From Streptomyces turgidiscabies Car8 (GTDB taxonomy: Bacteria > Actinomycetota > Actinomycetes > Streptomycetales > Streptomycetaceae), in contig NZ_AEJB01000475.1 of the NCBI RefSeq assembly GCF_000331005.1, forward strand, positions 1 through 40,397: a DNA stretch of 40,397 nucleotides, read 5' to 3'. The notes below the pieces were generated by a model that did not search any database, was not told the DNA's origin, and was given only the letters and a program-made list of their open reading frames with translations. Positions 7,339 through 14,783 of the stretch are shown piece by piece. The position numbers were made by a program, and so were the translations under genes. Positions within the stretch are counted from its first letter, which is position 1, and each line of letters opens with the position of its first letter.

Positions 7339-7878
7339 ATGCCGTTCGACATCCCGATGACCCCACTGGGCATCCCCACCTACGGACTCGTCTCCCTCGG
7401 CGGCGTCACCACCGGGCTCTCCCTCTTCGCCTGGGACTTCACCCGCTGGTGGACCAGCCACAAGAAGCGGTTCTCCCTGAGGGCTCTCCAGGCTCTGCTG
7501 CCTCACCTGCTGTGCCTGGCGTACGGAGCGCTGCTTGTTCTGTCCGTCGGCGGGATCATCGGCGCCATCGCCGACTGGTCCCTGTGGGGCACGAACCAGG
7601 TCGGCCGCGTCGTCCTCATCTACGGCCTCGGTGCATCAACCCCGAACGTGACGAGGTCCAGCCAACTCGCGCTCACCCCCGGCGGGCACGCCGCGATCAT
7701 CGTCATCACCGTCGTCACCATCGCGGTCTGCACCAAGCGAGGCTTCCGCTGGGACTACATCCGGCAGATCCTCGCCGGAATCAGCCTCGGCCTCGCATCG
7801 AGCATCGCCGGGGTTGTCGGCTTCATCGTCGCGCCGACCGTGTCGTGGGTCGGCGACTACGTGGCAGGGATCCTGTGA
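7339..7878 (+). CDS. integral membrane protein, 179 aa
   Basis: ATG 7339 follows GAGGAC closely after the preceding small gene. The product has about four hydrophobic stretches (near residues 18-32, 55-80, 112-130 and 145-172) and a basic cytoplasmic-looking loop around WWTSHKKRF. No catalytic motif is seen. It lies between a DUF2637 gene and an acidic membrane-anchored gene, an arrangement familiar from Streptomyces integrative elements, and overlaps the next gene by four bases. Function unknown. Confidence 0.65.
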   Translation: MPFDIPMTPLGIPTYGLVSLGGVTTGLSLFAWDFTRWWTSHKKRFSLRALQALLPHLLCLAYGALLVLSVGGIIGAIADWSLWGTNQVGRVVLIYGLGASTPNVTRSSQLALTPGGHAAIIVITVVTIAVCTKRGFRWDYIRQILAGISLGLASSIAGVVGFIVAPTVSWVGDYVAGIL

Positions 7879-8528
7879 AGCGCCGCCCGGAGGACGACGA
7901 GCCCCTCGAGGAACAGACCGAGGAAGAGGCGGGGGAGGGCGATGAGCCGAGCGGTCGCGGCTCCCTCGTGGCTCTGGTTGTGGTCGGCATCCTGGTCGCT
8001 TGGCGCATCGTGGTCGTGTTCCCGGAGGTGGCCTACGTCATCGTCGGGATCCTCGGCACGCTGGGCTGGCAGAAGCTCCAGGCCTGGCGCGAAGGACGCA
8101 GCGACATCGCCGGAGACGAGGAAGAGGCTGCGCAGCCGGACGTCGTGGAGGCGCTGCACCGTCTCGTCGGCGACGACAAGGGCGTCCTCCTCACCGTCCT
8201 CCGCGACGACCTGAAGCTCCCCGACACGAAGGCAGTGAAGGCTCTCCTGGAGGCCGAGGGCATCCCCTGGAAGGCGAGCCGTACGCGAGAGGGGAATGGG
8301 CCGGCTGTACGCGCTGAAGCCATCCCGCCCGTATCTTCCCCCGCCGTCGACCCCCACGGGGGCGGTTGTTGTTGCAGGTCAGGCGGCAACAACAACGGCA
8401 ACAACGGTGACGGGGGGCGACCGGAAGAGGGGTTGCGTGTAGATCGCACAGACACCGGCTTGACGATCCACAAGATCAAGAATCGGCCCTTCGGCCACTC
8501 CGGCAATGAGCAGGTGAAAGAAGCATGA
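7875..8528 (+). CDS. membrane-anchored acidic protein with low-complexity tail
   Basis: It starts at GTG in a GTGA overlap. An acidic N-terminus (EDDEPLEEQTEEEAGEGDE) precedes two hydrophobic segments (about residues 34-72). A soluble helical domain follows (about 90-135, DVVEALHRLVGDDKGVLL). The tail has an odd Gly/Cys/Asn-rich patch (GGGCCC, GGNNNGNNGDGG) and a conserved-looking end (GLRVDRTDTGLTIHKI). It belongs with the Spd-like membrane set. The DNA under the patch forms an 11-bp hairpin. Function unknown. Confidence 0.65.
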   Translation: MKRRPEDDEPLEEQTEEEAGEGDEPSGRGSLVALVVVGILVAWRIVVVFPEVAYVIVGILGTLGWQKLQAWREGRSDIAGDEEEAAQPDVVEALHRLVGDDKGVLLTVLRDDLKLPDTKAVKALLEAEGIPWKASRTREGNGPAVRAEAIPPVSSPAVDPHGGGCCCRSGGNNNGNNGDGGRPEEGLRVDRTDTGLTIHKIKNRPFGHSGNEQVKEA

Positions 8529-8626
8529 TCCGACGCCTCGTCGCCGCCCTCGGCATCGACCACGCGACGTACTACTGCGCGCCCTGCGGCGGGTTCTTCC
8601 CCGCCGGCCACTTCCCCTGCAACTGA
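8525..8626 (+). CDS. 33-aa Cys-rich peptide
   Basis: ATG 8525 overlaps the previous stop (ATGA). The short product has a basic helix followed by YYCAPCGGFFPAGHFPCN, whose CxxC, His and final Cys could hold one zinc ion. The overlap and the clean metal-binding pattern are the evidence for a real gene; nothing more can be said about function. Confidence 0.45.
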   Translation: MIRRLVAALGIDHATYYCAPCGGFFPAGHFPCN

Positions 8627-8685
8627 CGCCCGGGCCCTGTCGCGAACCCCCTCGCGGCGGGGCCCTCGTACGTCATCCTGGCCCC

Positions 8686-8865
8686 ATGCCAACCTCGATC
8701 CGGGCCACCGGCGCAGACAAGAACATGACGCTCGACGAGCTCGCGGCCTTCGTCGAGGACGCGCGCAAGGCCGGCGTCCCCAGCGACCGCCATCTCCGCG
8801 CCGAGCTGTCGACCACCGGCAAGATCAAGATGGTCGAGGCCGATCTCAGCGAGAACGACGACTGA
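8686..8865 (+). CDS. small actinobacterial protein, 59 aa
   Basis: ATG 8686 opens a 60-codon frame. The product has a KNMTLDELAAFVEDARKAG motif followed by a polar C-terminal half with two probable beta strands. I recall very similar KNMTLDELAAFV proteins as small unknown genes in Streptomyces mobile elements, so it is probably genuine. There is no clear function. It is the last rightward gene of the Spd-like set and faces the leftward gene ending at 8884. Confidence 0.5.
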   Translation: MPTSIRATGADKNMTLDELAAFVEDARKAGVPSDRHLRAELSTTGKIKMVEADLSENDD

Positions 8866-8883
8866 CCCGTCATGCCATAGCCG

Positions 8884-9516
8884 TTATGACGTGCCATCGG
8901 CAGGCGTTTCCTCCAACTTCCCGTCAGAGTCGAGCGACCACTGCACGCCGCTGTCGTCCATGAAGAACAGCGTCGGCCGATTGTTGTGAGCCGTAGCTGC
9001 AGACCAGACCGGTGACGTAAAGCGAGCGCCCTTCGCCGGACCCAACAGAAACACGGGACGAGGCAAGGGCTCACCAGGGGAAACGGCACGGTCCCCGTAG
9101 CGTCTATTCACGGGCCACTCGCACGCCTCGGCCGCTCGGTACGCAGTGCCAAACCTGACGTCAACCTGATGAATGGGGGCGTCACTGTTGTTGTCGACAG
9201 TCACCACCCAGTGATCGTTTGTAGCAATGCCGCCGCCACGCCCGTCAGGCTCCCACCCGGCCTTATTGGGATACATGCGAACCTGCCGGGCCTGCGCCCA
9301 CCTGCGGTCCTCGGCAGCCGCGCGAAGCTCGACTCGCTCCAACTCCAAGTTCTGCCGCTGCTCAGCCATGAACCCCAGTTGCTCCCCGATGAACTGCCGC
9401 TGCTCGCCGATCTGCTGTCGCTGACTCTTGATCGTCTGGTAGGCAAACCAGGCCGCGCCACCCGCGAACACTGCCGCTACGGCCGTCGGAACGTCGCCCC
9501 ACTGCAACGGGCCCAC
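8884..9516 (-). CDS. membrane-anchored protein with coiled coil
   Basis: It starts at GTG 9516. The 210-residue product has one N-terminal hydrophobic segment (about residues 8-26). A Gln/Glu-rich coiled coil follows (about 28-75, QRQQIGEQRQFIGEQ), then a soluble C-terminal domain of probable beta structure with NDHWVVTVDNNSDAPIHQVDVRF. Streptomyces genomes carry many such anchored proteins of unknown role. It is transcribed opposite to the phage late genes and divergently from a lipoprotein gene, which suggests a moron expressed in the lysogen. Confidence 0.65.
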   Translation of the reverse strand: MGPLQWGDVPTAVAAVFAGGAAWFAYQTIKSQRQQIGEQRQFIGEQLGFMAEQRQNLELERVELRAAAEDRRWAQARQVRMYPNKAGWEPDGRGGGIATNDHWVVTVDNNSDAPIHQVDVRFGTAYRAAEACEWPVNRRYGDRAVSPGEPLPRPVFLLGPAKGARFTSPVWSAATAHNNRPTLFFMDDSGVQWSLDSDGKLEETPADGTS

Positions 9517-9604
9517 GCCACACTCCTCACTCTGTGCTCGGTGTCGTCAAGCAGACGCCCCACCGTGCCGTCCTGGTTCCTACACGCGCCCGTCACGACG
9601 GTCT

Positions 9605-9622
9605 TGACGCCCGTCACGGGCG
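9605..9622. promoter_or_regulatory. palindrome in a divergent intergenic region
   Basis: Positions 9608-9622 form a perfect 15-bp palindrome (7-bp arms, one central base) that includes one copy of the recurrent decamer GACGCCCGTC (9606-9615). It lies between the leftward membrane gene and the rightward lipoprotein gene, where an operator controlling both would be expected. Inference from position and symmetry only. Confidence 0.35.
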
Positions 9623-9711
9623 AACTCAGCGTCACAGAACGGACACAACCACACAGCAGCCTCACAGCGGCCGCAATGATGCCCCCTCAGCCACCGCGTC
9701 CAGGGGGAACC

Positions 9712-10401
9712 ATGCGCATCCTTCACCTCGCCACCATCGCTGCCGTCGCGGCGCTCAGCCTCACCGCCTGCTCCAGTGACACCGACAGCGGTGACAGCAA
9801 GGCCGCGGCACCGCCATACAAGATCGTCAAGCAGGAAGCTCGCGGCAAGACCCGGAACCTGACCGTCGAGGTCAACACCACCAAAGATCTCCGTGGCGTT
9901 TTCGACTCCGTGACCAACGACCTAAGCGTCGAGGCCGGCTACTGGGTGATCATCAACTGTTCGACAGGGGGGACAGCCTCCGTAGATAACCGGTTGGCGA
10001 ACGGCCGCTACGCAGTCGGCAACATGGGCGCGGCCGTCACCGGCCTGAATGAGGGCGGCTCTGACTTCTCAATCAACAAGGACCGCTCCTGCCCAGACAA
10101 AGAGCCGGCGCCGGACTACAGCTCGGCTCGGAAAGCAGCGGGCATCCCCGAGAGGCCGACTGGCAAGAAGCGGCAAGACCTCCTCGACACCCTGGCCGCG
10201 GCGGCCCCCGACGTCGTCCGGTACGAGGACAAGGCAGTCGACGCCGCCCGCAACCAGTGCTCCGCGCTGAACGACACGGGCGTGAACCGGATCGACTGGC
10301 TCGCGTCGCAGCGCTTCACGTACAAGGACGTGACCACGACCGAAGCACAGGGCGCGAAGATCAACGCCGCCCTCAAGTCATCCGGCTTCTGCAAGGTCTG
10401 A
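9712..10401 (+). CDS. phage-encoded lipoprotein
   Basis: ATG 9712 follows AGGGGG. Residues 1-19 form a signal peptide with lipobox LTAC, so Cys20 should be lipidated and the protein anchored outside the membrane. After a Ser/Asp linker the 229-residue product has two regions. Residues 35-125 are beta-rich, with a Cys (IINCSTGG). A C-terminal region of about 90 residues has spaced Cys (RNQCSAL, SGFC), reminiscent of DUF732-like secreted domains. A hairpin terminator follows. Isolated lipoprotein genes in prophages often block superinfection; that role is inferred from context. Confidence 0.75.
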   Translation: MRILHLATIAAVAALSLTACSSDTDSGDSKAAAPPYKIVKQEARGKTRNLTVEVNTTKDLRGVFDSVTNDLSVEAGYWVIINCSTGGTASVDNRLANGRYAVGNMGAAVTGLNEGGSDFSINKDRSCPDKEPAPDYSSARKAAGIPERPTGKKRQDLLDTLAAAAPDVVRYEDKAVDAARNQCSALNDTGVNRIDWLASQRFTYKDVTTTEAQGAKINAALKSSGFCKV

Positions 10402-10456
10402 CGCAGGGCCAACTGCCAGTGCCCTATGGGAGAATTGGGGCACAAGCAAACAGAGA

Positions 10457-10485
10457 CCCCGGCGGGTGCTGTAACACCCCCGGGG
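10457..10485 (+). terminator. hairpin terminator after the lipoprotein gene
   Basis: Arms CCCCGG (10457-10462) and CCGGGG (10480-10485), plus inner arms GGGTG (10464-10468) and CACCC (10475-10479), form an 11-bp stem with one bulged C and a CTGTAA loop. It lies between the lipoprotein stop and the next start, consistent with the lipoprotein being an independent unit. Confidence 0.6.
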
Positions 10486-10514
10486 CATGGCCGACACTTC
10501 GAAGGAGTGCCGAC

Positions 10515-11096
10515 GTGTACGAGGATATCTGTGCCCAGCTCGGGAAGTGCCTCAACCCGATCCACGACCATGGCGAGGGAAATGCCCGACTCTCACGCAT
10601 GGTCGACGTGGGCGATCCCGCCTTCAATCACATCGCTGAAGTCCTCGCGGACATGCGCTCGGCAGGCGTAGAGCTGACCGCCGAGACGATCGAGACGGCG
10701 GTCAAGCTCGGTCGCCACCGGTTCACCGCTACGACGACTCCAGTGCGATTCGCTGCCGTAGAGACGGGCTGGAAGAAGCACGAGGCGGTGGTCTACTACA
10801 TTCGCCGGGGCACCCTGATCAAGATCGGTACGACGGTCCGTATCAGGCACCGCATGACCGAGCTGATGCCGGACGAGATCCTGGCGCTGGAGCCCGGCGA
10901 CCGCACCCTGGAGACACAGCGGCACAACCAGTTCACTGCGCTGCGGAGCGGTCCGCGCAGCGAGTACTTCTACCCTGGCGCCGCCCTTCAACAGCACGTC
11001 GCAGCCGTACGGCAAGAGCACGGGGCGCCACCGCCGTCCTTGCCCACCCTTTGTGACGCGAGTCGCAGGTGGGCGGAAACCGATCACACGGCGTAG
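10515..11096 (+). CDS. GIY-YIG nuclease-family protein
   Basis: GTG 10515 has AAGGAG eight bases upstream and fixes the start. The first 80 residues are helical with a CLNPIHDHG segment that may bind metal. Residues 92-165 form the GIY-YIG domain: VYYIRRGTLIKIGTT as the signature strands, Arg in the following helix (RHRMTEL), and Glu133 and His137 (ETQRH) as the metal and catalytic residues, then SEYFYPG. It resembles the T5orf172-like subgroup. It sits immediately before the small terminase, so it may be a free-standing homing endonuclease or a packaging-associated nuclease. Confidence 0.8.
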   Translation: MYEDICAQLGKCLNPIHDHGEGNARLSRMVDVGDPAFNHIAEVLADMRSAGVELTAETIETAVKLGRHRFTATTTPVRFAAVETGWKKHEAVVYYIRRGTLIKIGTTVRIRHRMTELMPDEILALEPGDRTLETQRHNQFTALRSGPRSEYFYPGAALQQHVAAVRQEHGAPPPSLPTLCDASRRWAETDHTA

Positions 11097-11161
11097 AGTC
11101 TCTTCCAAGTCCGGCGTGCCCGGACACACAAACTCATAGATGGCGCCATCGCGCGCACCCA

Positions 11162-11190
11162 CGAAGGCCCGCCCACAGTGCGGGCCTTCG
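11162..11190 (+). terminator. 11-bp hairpin upstream of the terminase genes
   Basis: Perfect arms at 11162-11172 and 11180-11190 enclose a 7-nt loop. The intergenic stretch 11097-11214 also holds a 6-bp hairpin (11109-11125) and the perfect palindrome GATGGCGCCATC (11139-11150). It may terminate the nuclease transcript. The concentration of dyads just before the terminase is also where a packaging site could lie. Confidence 0.5.
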
Positions 11191-11214
11191 CCATGTCCAG
11201 GGGGGTGACCCACC

Positions 11215-11694
11215 ATGGGCACCGCCAAGCCAGTCACCGAAGCCGAACGCCAACGCGTCCGCGAACTCCACGCCGAGGGCAAGGGCCGCAACGAGATCGC
11301 CAAGATTCTCGGACGCGGCGGTCGCACCATCAGCGACATCGCCCAGGGCCTGGGACTCTCCTTCGGTCGGGCGGCCGAGGTCCGGCAGGCCACCGAGATC
11401 CGCAGCGCAGATCTCGCCGACCGCCGTGCCGCCACCGCCCAGCGCCTCCAGGACGTCGCCGAACGCGAGCTGGAGAAGCTCGACAAACCCCACACCTACT
11501 TCGACTGGGGCGGCAAGGACCACGACTTCGACACCTACGAGGCCCCGGAGCCGACGCCAGCCGACAAGCGGGCCCTGATGGGCGTCGTCGCGACCGCGCT
11601 GGACCGGTCTTTGAAGCTCGCCCCGGCCGAGCAGGACACCGAGGGCCTGGCCGCGGTCGACGCCTGGCTGAAGGGGATGATGGGCGGCAGCTGA
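11215..11694 (+). CDS. phage terminase small subunit (candidate)
   Basis: ATG 11215 lies behind an AGGGGGGTGA ribosome-binding site. Residues 7-50 form a helix-turn-helix of the type used for DNA recognition (EAERQRVRELHAEGKGRNEI, then RTISDIAQGLGLS). A helical oligomerisation region and an acidic C-terminus of about 90 residues follow. Length (159 aa), HTH position and location directly before the large subunit fit a TerS that binds the packaging initiation site. Sequence similarity alone would not prove it, because TerS proteins diverge quickly. Confidence 0.72.
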   Translation: MGTAKPVTEAERQRVRELHAEGKGRNEIAKILGRGGRTISDIAQGLGLSFGRAAEVRQATEIRSADLADRRAATAQRLQDVAERELEKLDKPHTYFDWGGKDHDFDTYEAPEPTPADKRALMGVVATALDRSLKLAPAEQDTEGLAAVDAWLKGMMGGS

Positions 11695-11704
11695 GGGGGC
11701 GGGC

Positions 11705-12997
11705 ATGTACGACGCCCTCGTGGGCAAGCAGCTCCGCTCCACCCAGCTCGCCACCGCCCGCGGGAACCTGTGGGAAGGCGCAGTCCGCTCCTCCAAGACG
11801 ATCAGCTCGATCATGGTGTGGCTGCGCTACATCCGCACCGGCCCCCCGGGCGCCCTGCTCATGGTCGGGAAGACCGAGCGCACCCTGAAGCGCAACATCA
11901 TCGACGTCATCGTGCAGATGGTCGGCGTGAAGCGGTGCAAGTTCAAGGCCGGCGCGGGCGAGGTCGTCATCTTCGGCCGCACCATCTACGTCGCCGGCGC
12001 GAACGACGAGCGGGCCGCCGACAAGATCAAGGGGCTCACGCTCGCAGGCGCGTACTGCGACGAGGTCACCACGTTCCCCGAGACTTTCTTCTCGATGCTC
12101 GGCACCCGCCTCAGCGTCGAGGGCGCCCAGTGGTTCGGCACCACGAACCCTGAGGGTCCAAACCACTGGTTGAAGAAGAAGTTCCTGGACCGCGCGCGCC
12201 TGCACGTACGGCGTGACGGTACCGAGGTGGCGTCCGAGGACCCGAAGGCTCTCGACCTACACCGGTTCTCTTTCAGCCTGCACGACAACCCGTACCTGCC
12301 GCCGGCCTACGTCGCCAACCTCAAGATCGAATATCAGGGGCTGTTCTACCGGCGGTTCGTCCTCGGCGAATGGTGCCTGGCCGAGGGTGTCGTCTACGAC
12401 ATGTTCGACGAGGCCAAGCACGTCGTCGACTCGCTTCCAGACATCCGGCACTGGATGTGCGTGGGCCTGGACTACGGCACGATCAACCCGTTCTCGGCGT
12501 TGTTGATCGGGATCGGGACGGACGACCGGCTGTACGTCGCCTCCGAGTACCGGCACGACTCCCGCGCGGAGCGACGTCAGCTGACCGACGCCCAGTACAG
12601 CCTCGCTGTACGGCAGTGGCTCGGCACGTACAAGCACCGCGGTGGCGAAGGCGTCCAGCCTCAGTGGATCTTCGTGGACCCGAGCGCCGCGAGCTTCATG
12701 ACGCAGCTCTGGTCCGACGGCGTCCAGGGCGTCGCGAAGGCCAACAACGAGGTCAAGGACGGCATCCGCAGCGTCTCCGTGGCCCTCGGCTCCGACCTGC
12801 TGTACGTCCATCGCTCCTGCGCAGGCTTGCTCACCGAGCTCCCCTCGTACGCCTGGGACGAGAAGGCTGCCGCCGCCGGCGAGGACAAGCCACTGAAGAC
12901 CGACGACCACTCAGTGGACGCGCTCCGGTACGGCCTCCACTCCACGGCGCACGACTGGCGGCAGCTGGTCCGCGCGAACCTGGAGGTAGCAGCGTGA
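11705..12997 (+). CDS. terL: phage terminase large subunit
   Basis: The 430-residue product contains the packaging ATPase and nuclease. Walker A is GAVRSSKT (residues 25-32). Walker B is the hydrophobic LTLAGAYCDE ending in acidic residues (111-120). The coupling motif is GTTNPEG (145-151). The RNase H-like nuclease shows Asp256 in LDYG, Asp325 in VDPS and Asp401/Asp405 in DDHSVDALRYG. It powers DNA translocation into proheads through the portal and cuts the concatemer. It starts ten bases after the TerS stop and overlaps the next gene by four bases. Length is typical for siphovirus TerL. Confidence 0.96.
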   Translation: MYDALVGKQLRSTQLATARGNLWEGAVRSSKTISSIMVWLRYIRTGPPGALLMVGKTERTLKRNIIDVIVQMVGVKRCKFKAGAGEVVIFGRTIYVAGANDERAADKIKGLTLAGAYCDEVTTFPETFFSMLGTRLSVEGAQWFGTTNPEGPNHWLKKKFLDRARLHVRRDGTEVASEDPKALDLHRFSFSLHDNPYLPPAYVANLKIEYQGLFYRRFVLGEWCLAEGVVYDMFDEAKHVVDSLPDIRHWMCVGLDYGTINPFSALLIGIGTDDRLYVASEYRHDSRAERRQLTDAQYSLAVRQWLGTYKHRGGEGVQPQWIFVDPSAASFMTQLWSDGVQGVAKANNEVKDGIRSVSVALGSDLLYVHRSCAGLLTELPSYAWDEKAAAAGEDKPLKTDDHSVDALRYGLHSTAHDWRQLVRANLEVAA

Positions 12998-13251
12998 TCG
13001 CCTGGTGGTCGTGGATCCTCACTGCAGTCGGCGTCACCGGGCTGTACTTCGCTGGCCGGCGCCGCGCCCTCGGATGGGCGATCGGCCTCGGTGCTCAAGT
13101 CCTCTGGATTGCCTACGCCCTGACGACCAGCCAATACGGCTTCCTCGCCTCCGCCGGGGCCTACGGCTGGGTGTACGCCCGGAACTTCCGGTCCTGGACG
13201 AAGCAGGGCCCGCAGCCCAAGGAGGAGGTGCCCGATGCCGCTCCCCGCTAA
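12994..13251 (+). CDS. small membrane protein between terminase and portal
   Basis: The GTG overlaps the TerL stop (GTGA), and the gene overlaps the portal start by 17 bases. The 85-residue product has two to three hydrophobic segments (about residues 3-20, 30-48 and 50-64) and a polar tail rich in Lys, Gln and Pro. Membrane genes of this kind are often found between terL and portal in Streptomyces phages. Their job is unknown. Confidence 0.6.
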   Translation: MIAWWSWILTAVGVTGLYFAGRRRALGWAIGLGAQVLWIAYALTTSQYGFLASAGAYGWVYARNFRSWTKQGPQPKEEVPDAAPR

Positions 13252-14770
13252 GGGCACCCGCTGGCCTCCCATCGACCCGTCGGTCCAGGCCGACATGGCC
13301 GACTGGTCCGCCTGGTACGCCGCGAACCCCGATCGGCTGTCGTACCGGTACCGCAACCGGCACCGCGACAACGCTCGCTTCGGCGCCCCGGAGAACCGGC
13401 CTTCGCAGTACCGCGGCGGCATGGTCGGCCGCGTAGCCCGCTGGTTCTGGGGTGAGCCCACTCCGTTCGGCGAGAAGCGCGCGAGCCTGCACATGCCGCT
13501 CGCGAAGGACATCGCCCGAACGAGCAGCGACCTGCTGTACTCCGAGCCACCCACGCTGAAAGCCCAGAACAAGGACACTCAGCAGCGACTCGAAGACCTC
13601 ATGGACGCAGGCATGAAGCGGACCCTCATCGCGTCCGGGGAGATCTGCGCAGCCCTCGGAGGCTCCTACCTGCGCGTTGTTTGGGATGACGAGGTCTCCG
13701 ACCGCCCATGGGCCTCCCTCGTCCACGCGGACGGCGCCGCCCCAGAGTTCGCGTACGGCGACAAGCTGCGCGCGGTCACCCTCTGGAGAGTCCTCGGAGT
13801 CGACGGCCAGAAGGTCATCCGGCACGTTGAGCGCCATGAGCCCGGGCTGATCCTCCACGAGGTGTACGAGGGCAGCGAGGACAACCTCGGCAAGCCGATC
13901 GGCCTGAAGTCGCAGTCTCAGACGGAGAACCTTCTCCCGTCCCGAGTCCTGCCGATCGGCAAGAAGCTCGCCTGCACGTACATCCCCAACACCATGATCG
14001 CCGGGGATTGGCGGGACCTGCCCGGAGCGGTCGGCCTCGGCGCCTCGGACTACCAGGGCGCCGAAGGCTTCCTCTCCTCGATCGACGAGACGTACTCCAG
14101 CTGGATGCGGGACATCCGCCTCGCCAAGTCGAGGATCATCGTCCCGTCCGGCTACCTCCTGAACAACGGCCCGGGTCAGGGCGCCACGTGGGAGGACCGC
14201 GAGGTCTACGCCCCGATGAACGTGCCGCCCACCAGCGATCAGCAGATCACCCTGAACCAGTTCATGATCCGGCACGAGGAACACCGGGCCACGATCGAGG
14301 AGCTGGTCGGCAAGGTCATCCGGAACGCGGGCTACAGCGGCGGGACGTTCGGCGATGACTCCGGAGGGCCTGCGGTCACGGCCACGGAGATCAAGGCCCG
14401 CAGTGCGCGCAGCATGTCCACCCGCGCGCGGAAGACGGAGCTCGGAGCGGTCGGCATCGCCGACATCACCGAGGTGATCCTCATGCTGGAGGCCAGCGGG
14501 ATGTTCCCTGGGGTCACCGGTGTGGAGGTCGAGCGCCCGGAGGTGATCTTCCAGGACAGCGTGCAGGACGACATCAAGTCGCTCGCCGAGACTGCCTCGC
14601 TGCTTCAGCAGGCGGAGGCCGCGTCGACCGAGGCGAAGGTCGCCCTGCTTCACCCGGACTGGGACGAGACGGCGCAGCGGGAGGAAGTCGGCCGGATCCT
14701 GAAGGAGACCGGCCGCCTGGTCGAGGATCCGCTCACGTTCGGCGCGGACAGACCCGCCTTCGGGGAGTGA
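13235..14770 (+). CDS. phage portal protein
   Basis: ATG 13235 follows GGAGG. The 511-residue length, position after terL and overall pattern fit the SPP1 gp6-like portal family. The N-terminus carries NPDRLSYRYRNRHRDN. A clip/wing region follows with SLHMPLAKDIARTSSDLLYSE, a typical portal signature. A central beta-rich region has residues such as YLRVVWD. A long C-terminal helix contains TATEIKARSARSMSTRARKTE, the crown-side helix. The portal forms the dodecameric ring at one capsid vertex for DNA passage and connector binding. Confidence 0.93.
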   Translation: MPLPAKGTRWPPIDPSVQADMADWSAWYAANPDRLSYRYRNRHRDNARFGAPENRPSQYRGGMVGRVARWFWGEPTPFGEKRASLHMPLAKDIARTSSDLLYSEPPTLKAQNKDTQQRLEDLMDAGMKRTLIASGEICAALGGSYLRVVWDDEVSDRPWASLVHADGAAPEFAYGDKLRAVTLWRVLGVDGQKVIRHVERHEPGLILHEVYEGSEDNLGKPIGLKSQSQTENLLPSRVLPIGKKLACTYIPNTMIAGDWRDLPGAVGLGASDYQGAEGFLSSIDETYSSWMRDIRLAKSRIIVPSGYLLNNGPGQGATWEDREVYAPMNVPPTSDQQITLNQFMIRHEEHRATIEELVGKVIRNAGYSGGTFGDDSGGPAVTATEIKARSARSMSTRARKTELGAVGIADITEVILMLEASGMFPGVTGVEVERPEVIFQDSVQDDIKSLAETASLLQQAEAASTEAKVALLHPDWDETAQREEVGRILKETGRLVEDPLTFGADRPAFGE

Positions 14771-14783
14771 TGGGGGGCACCAG

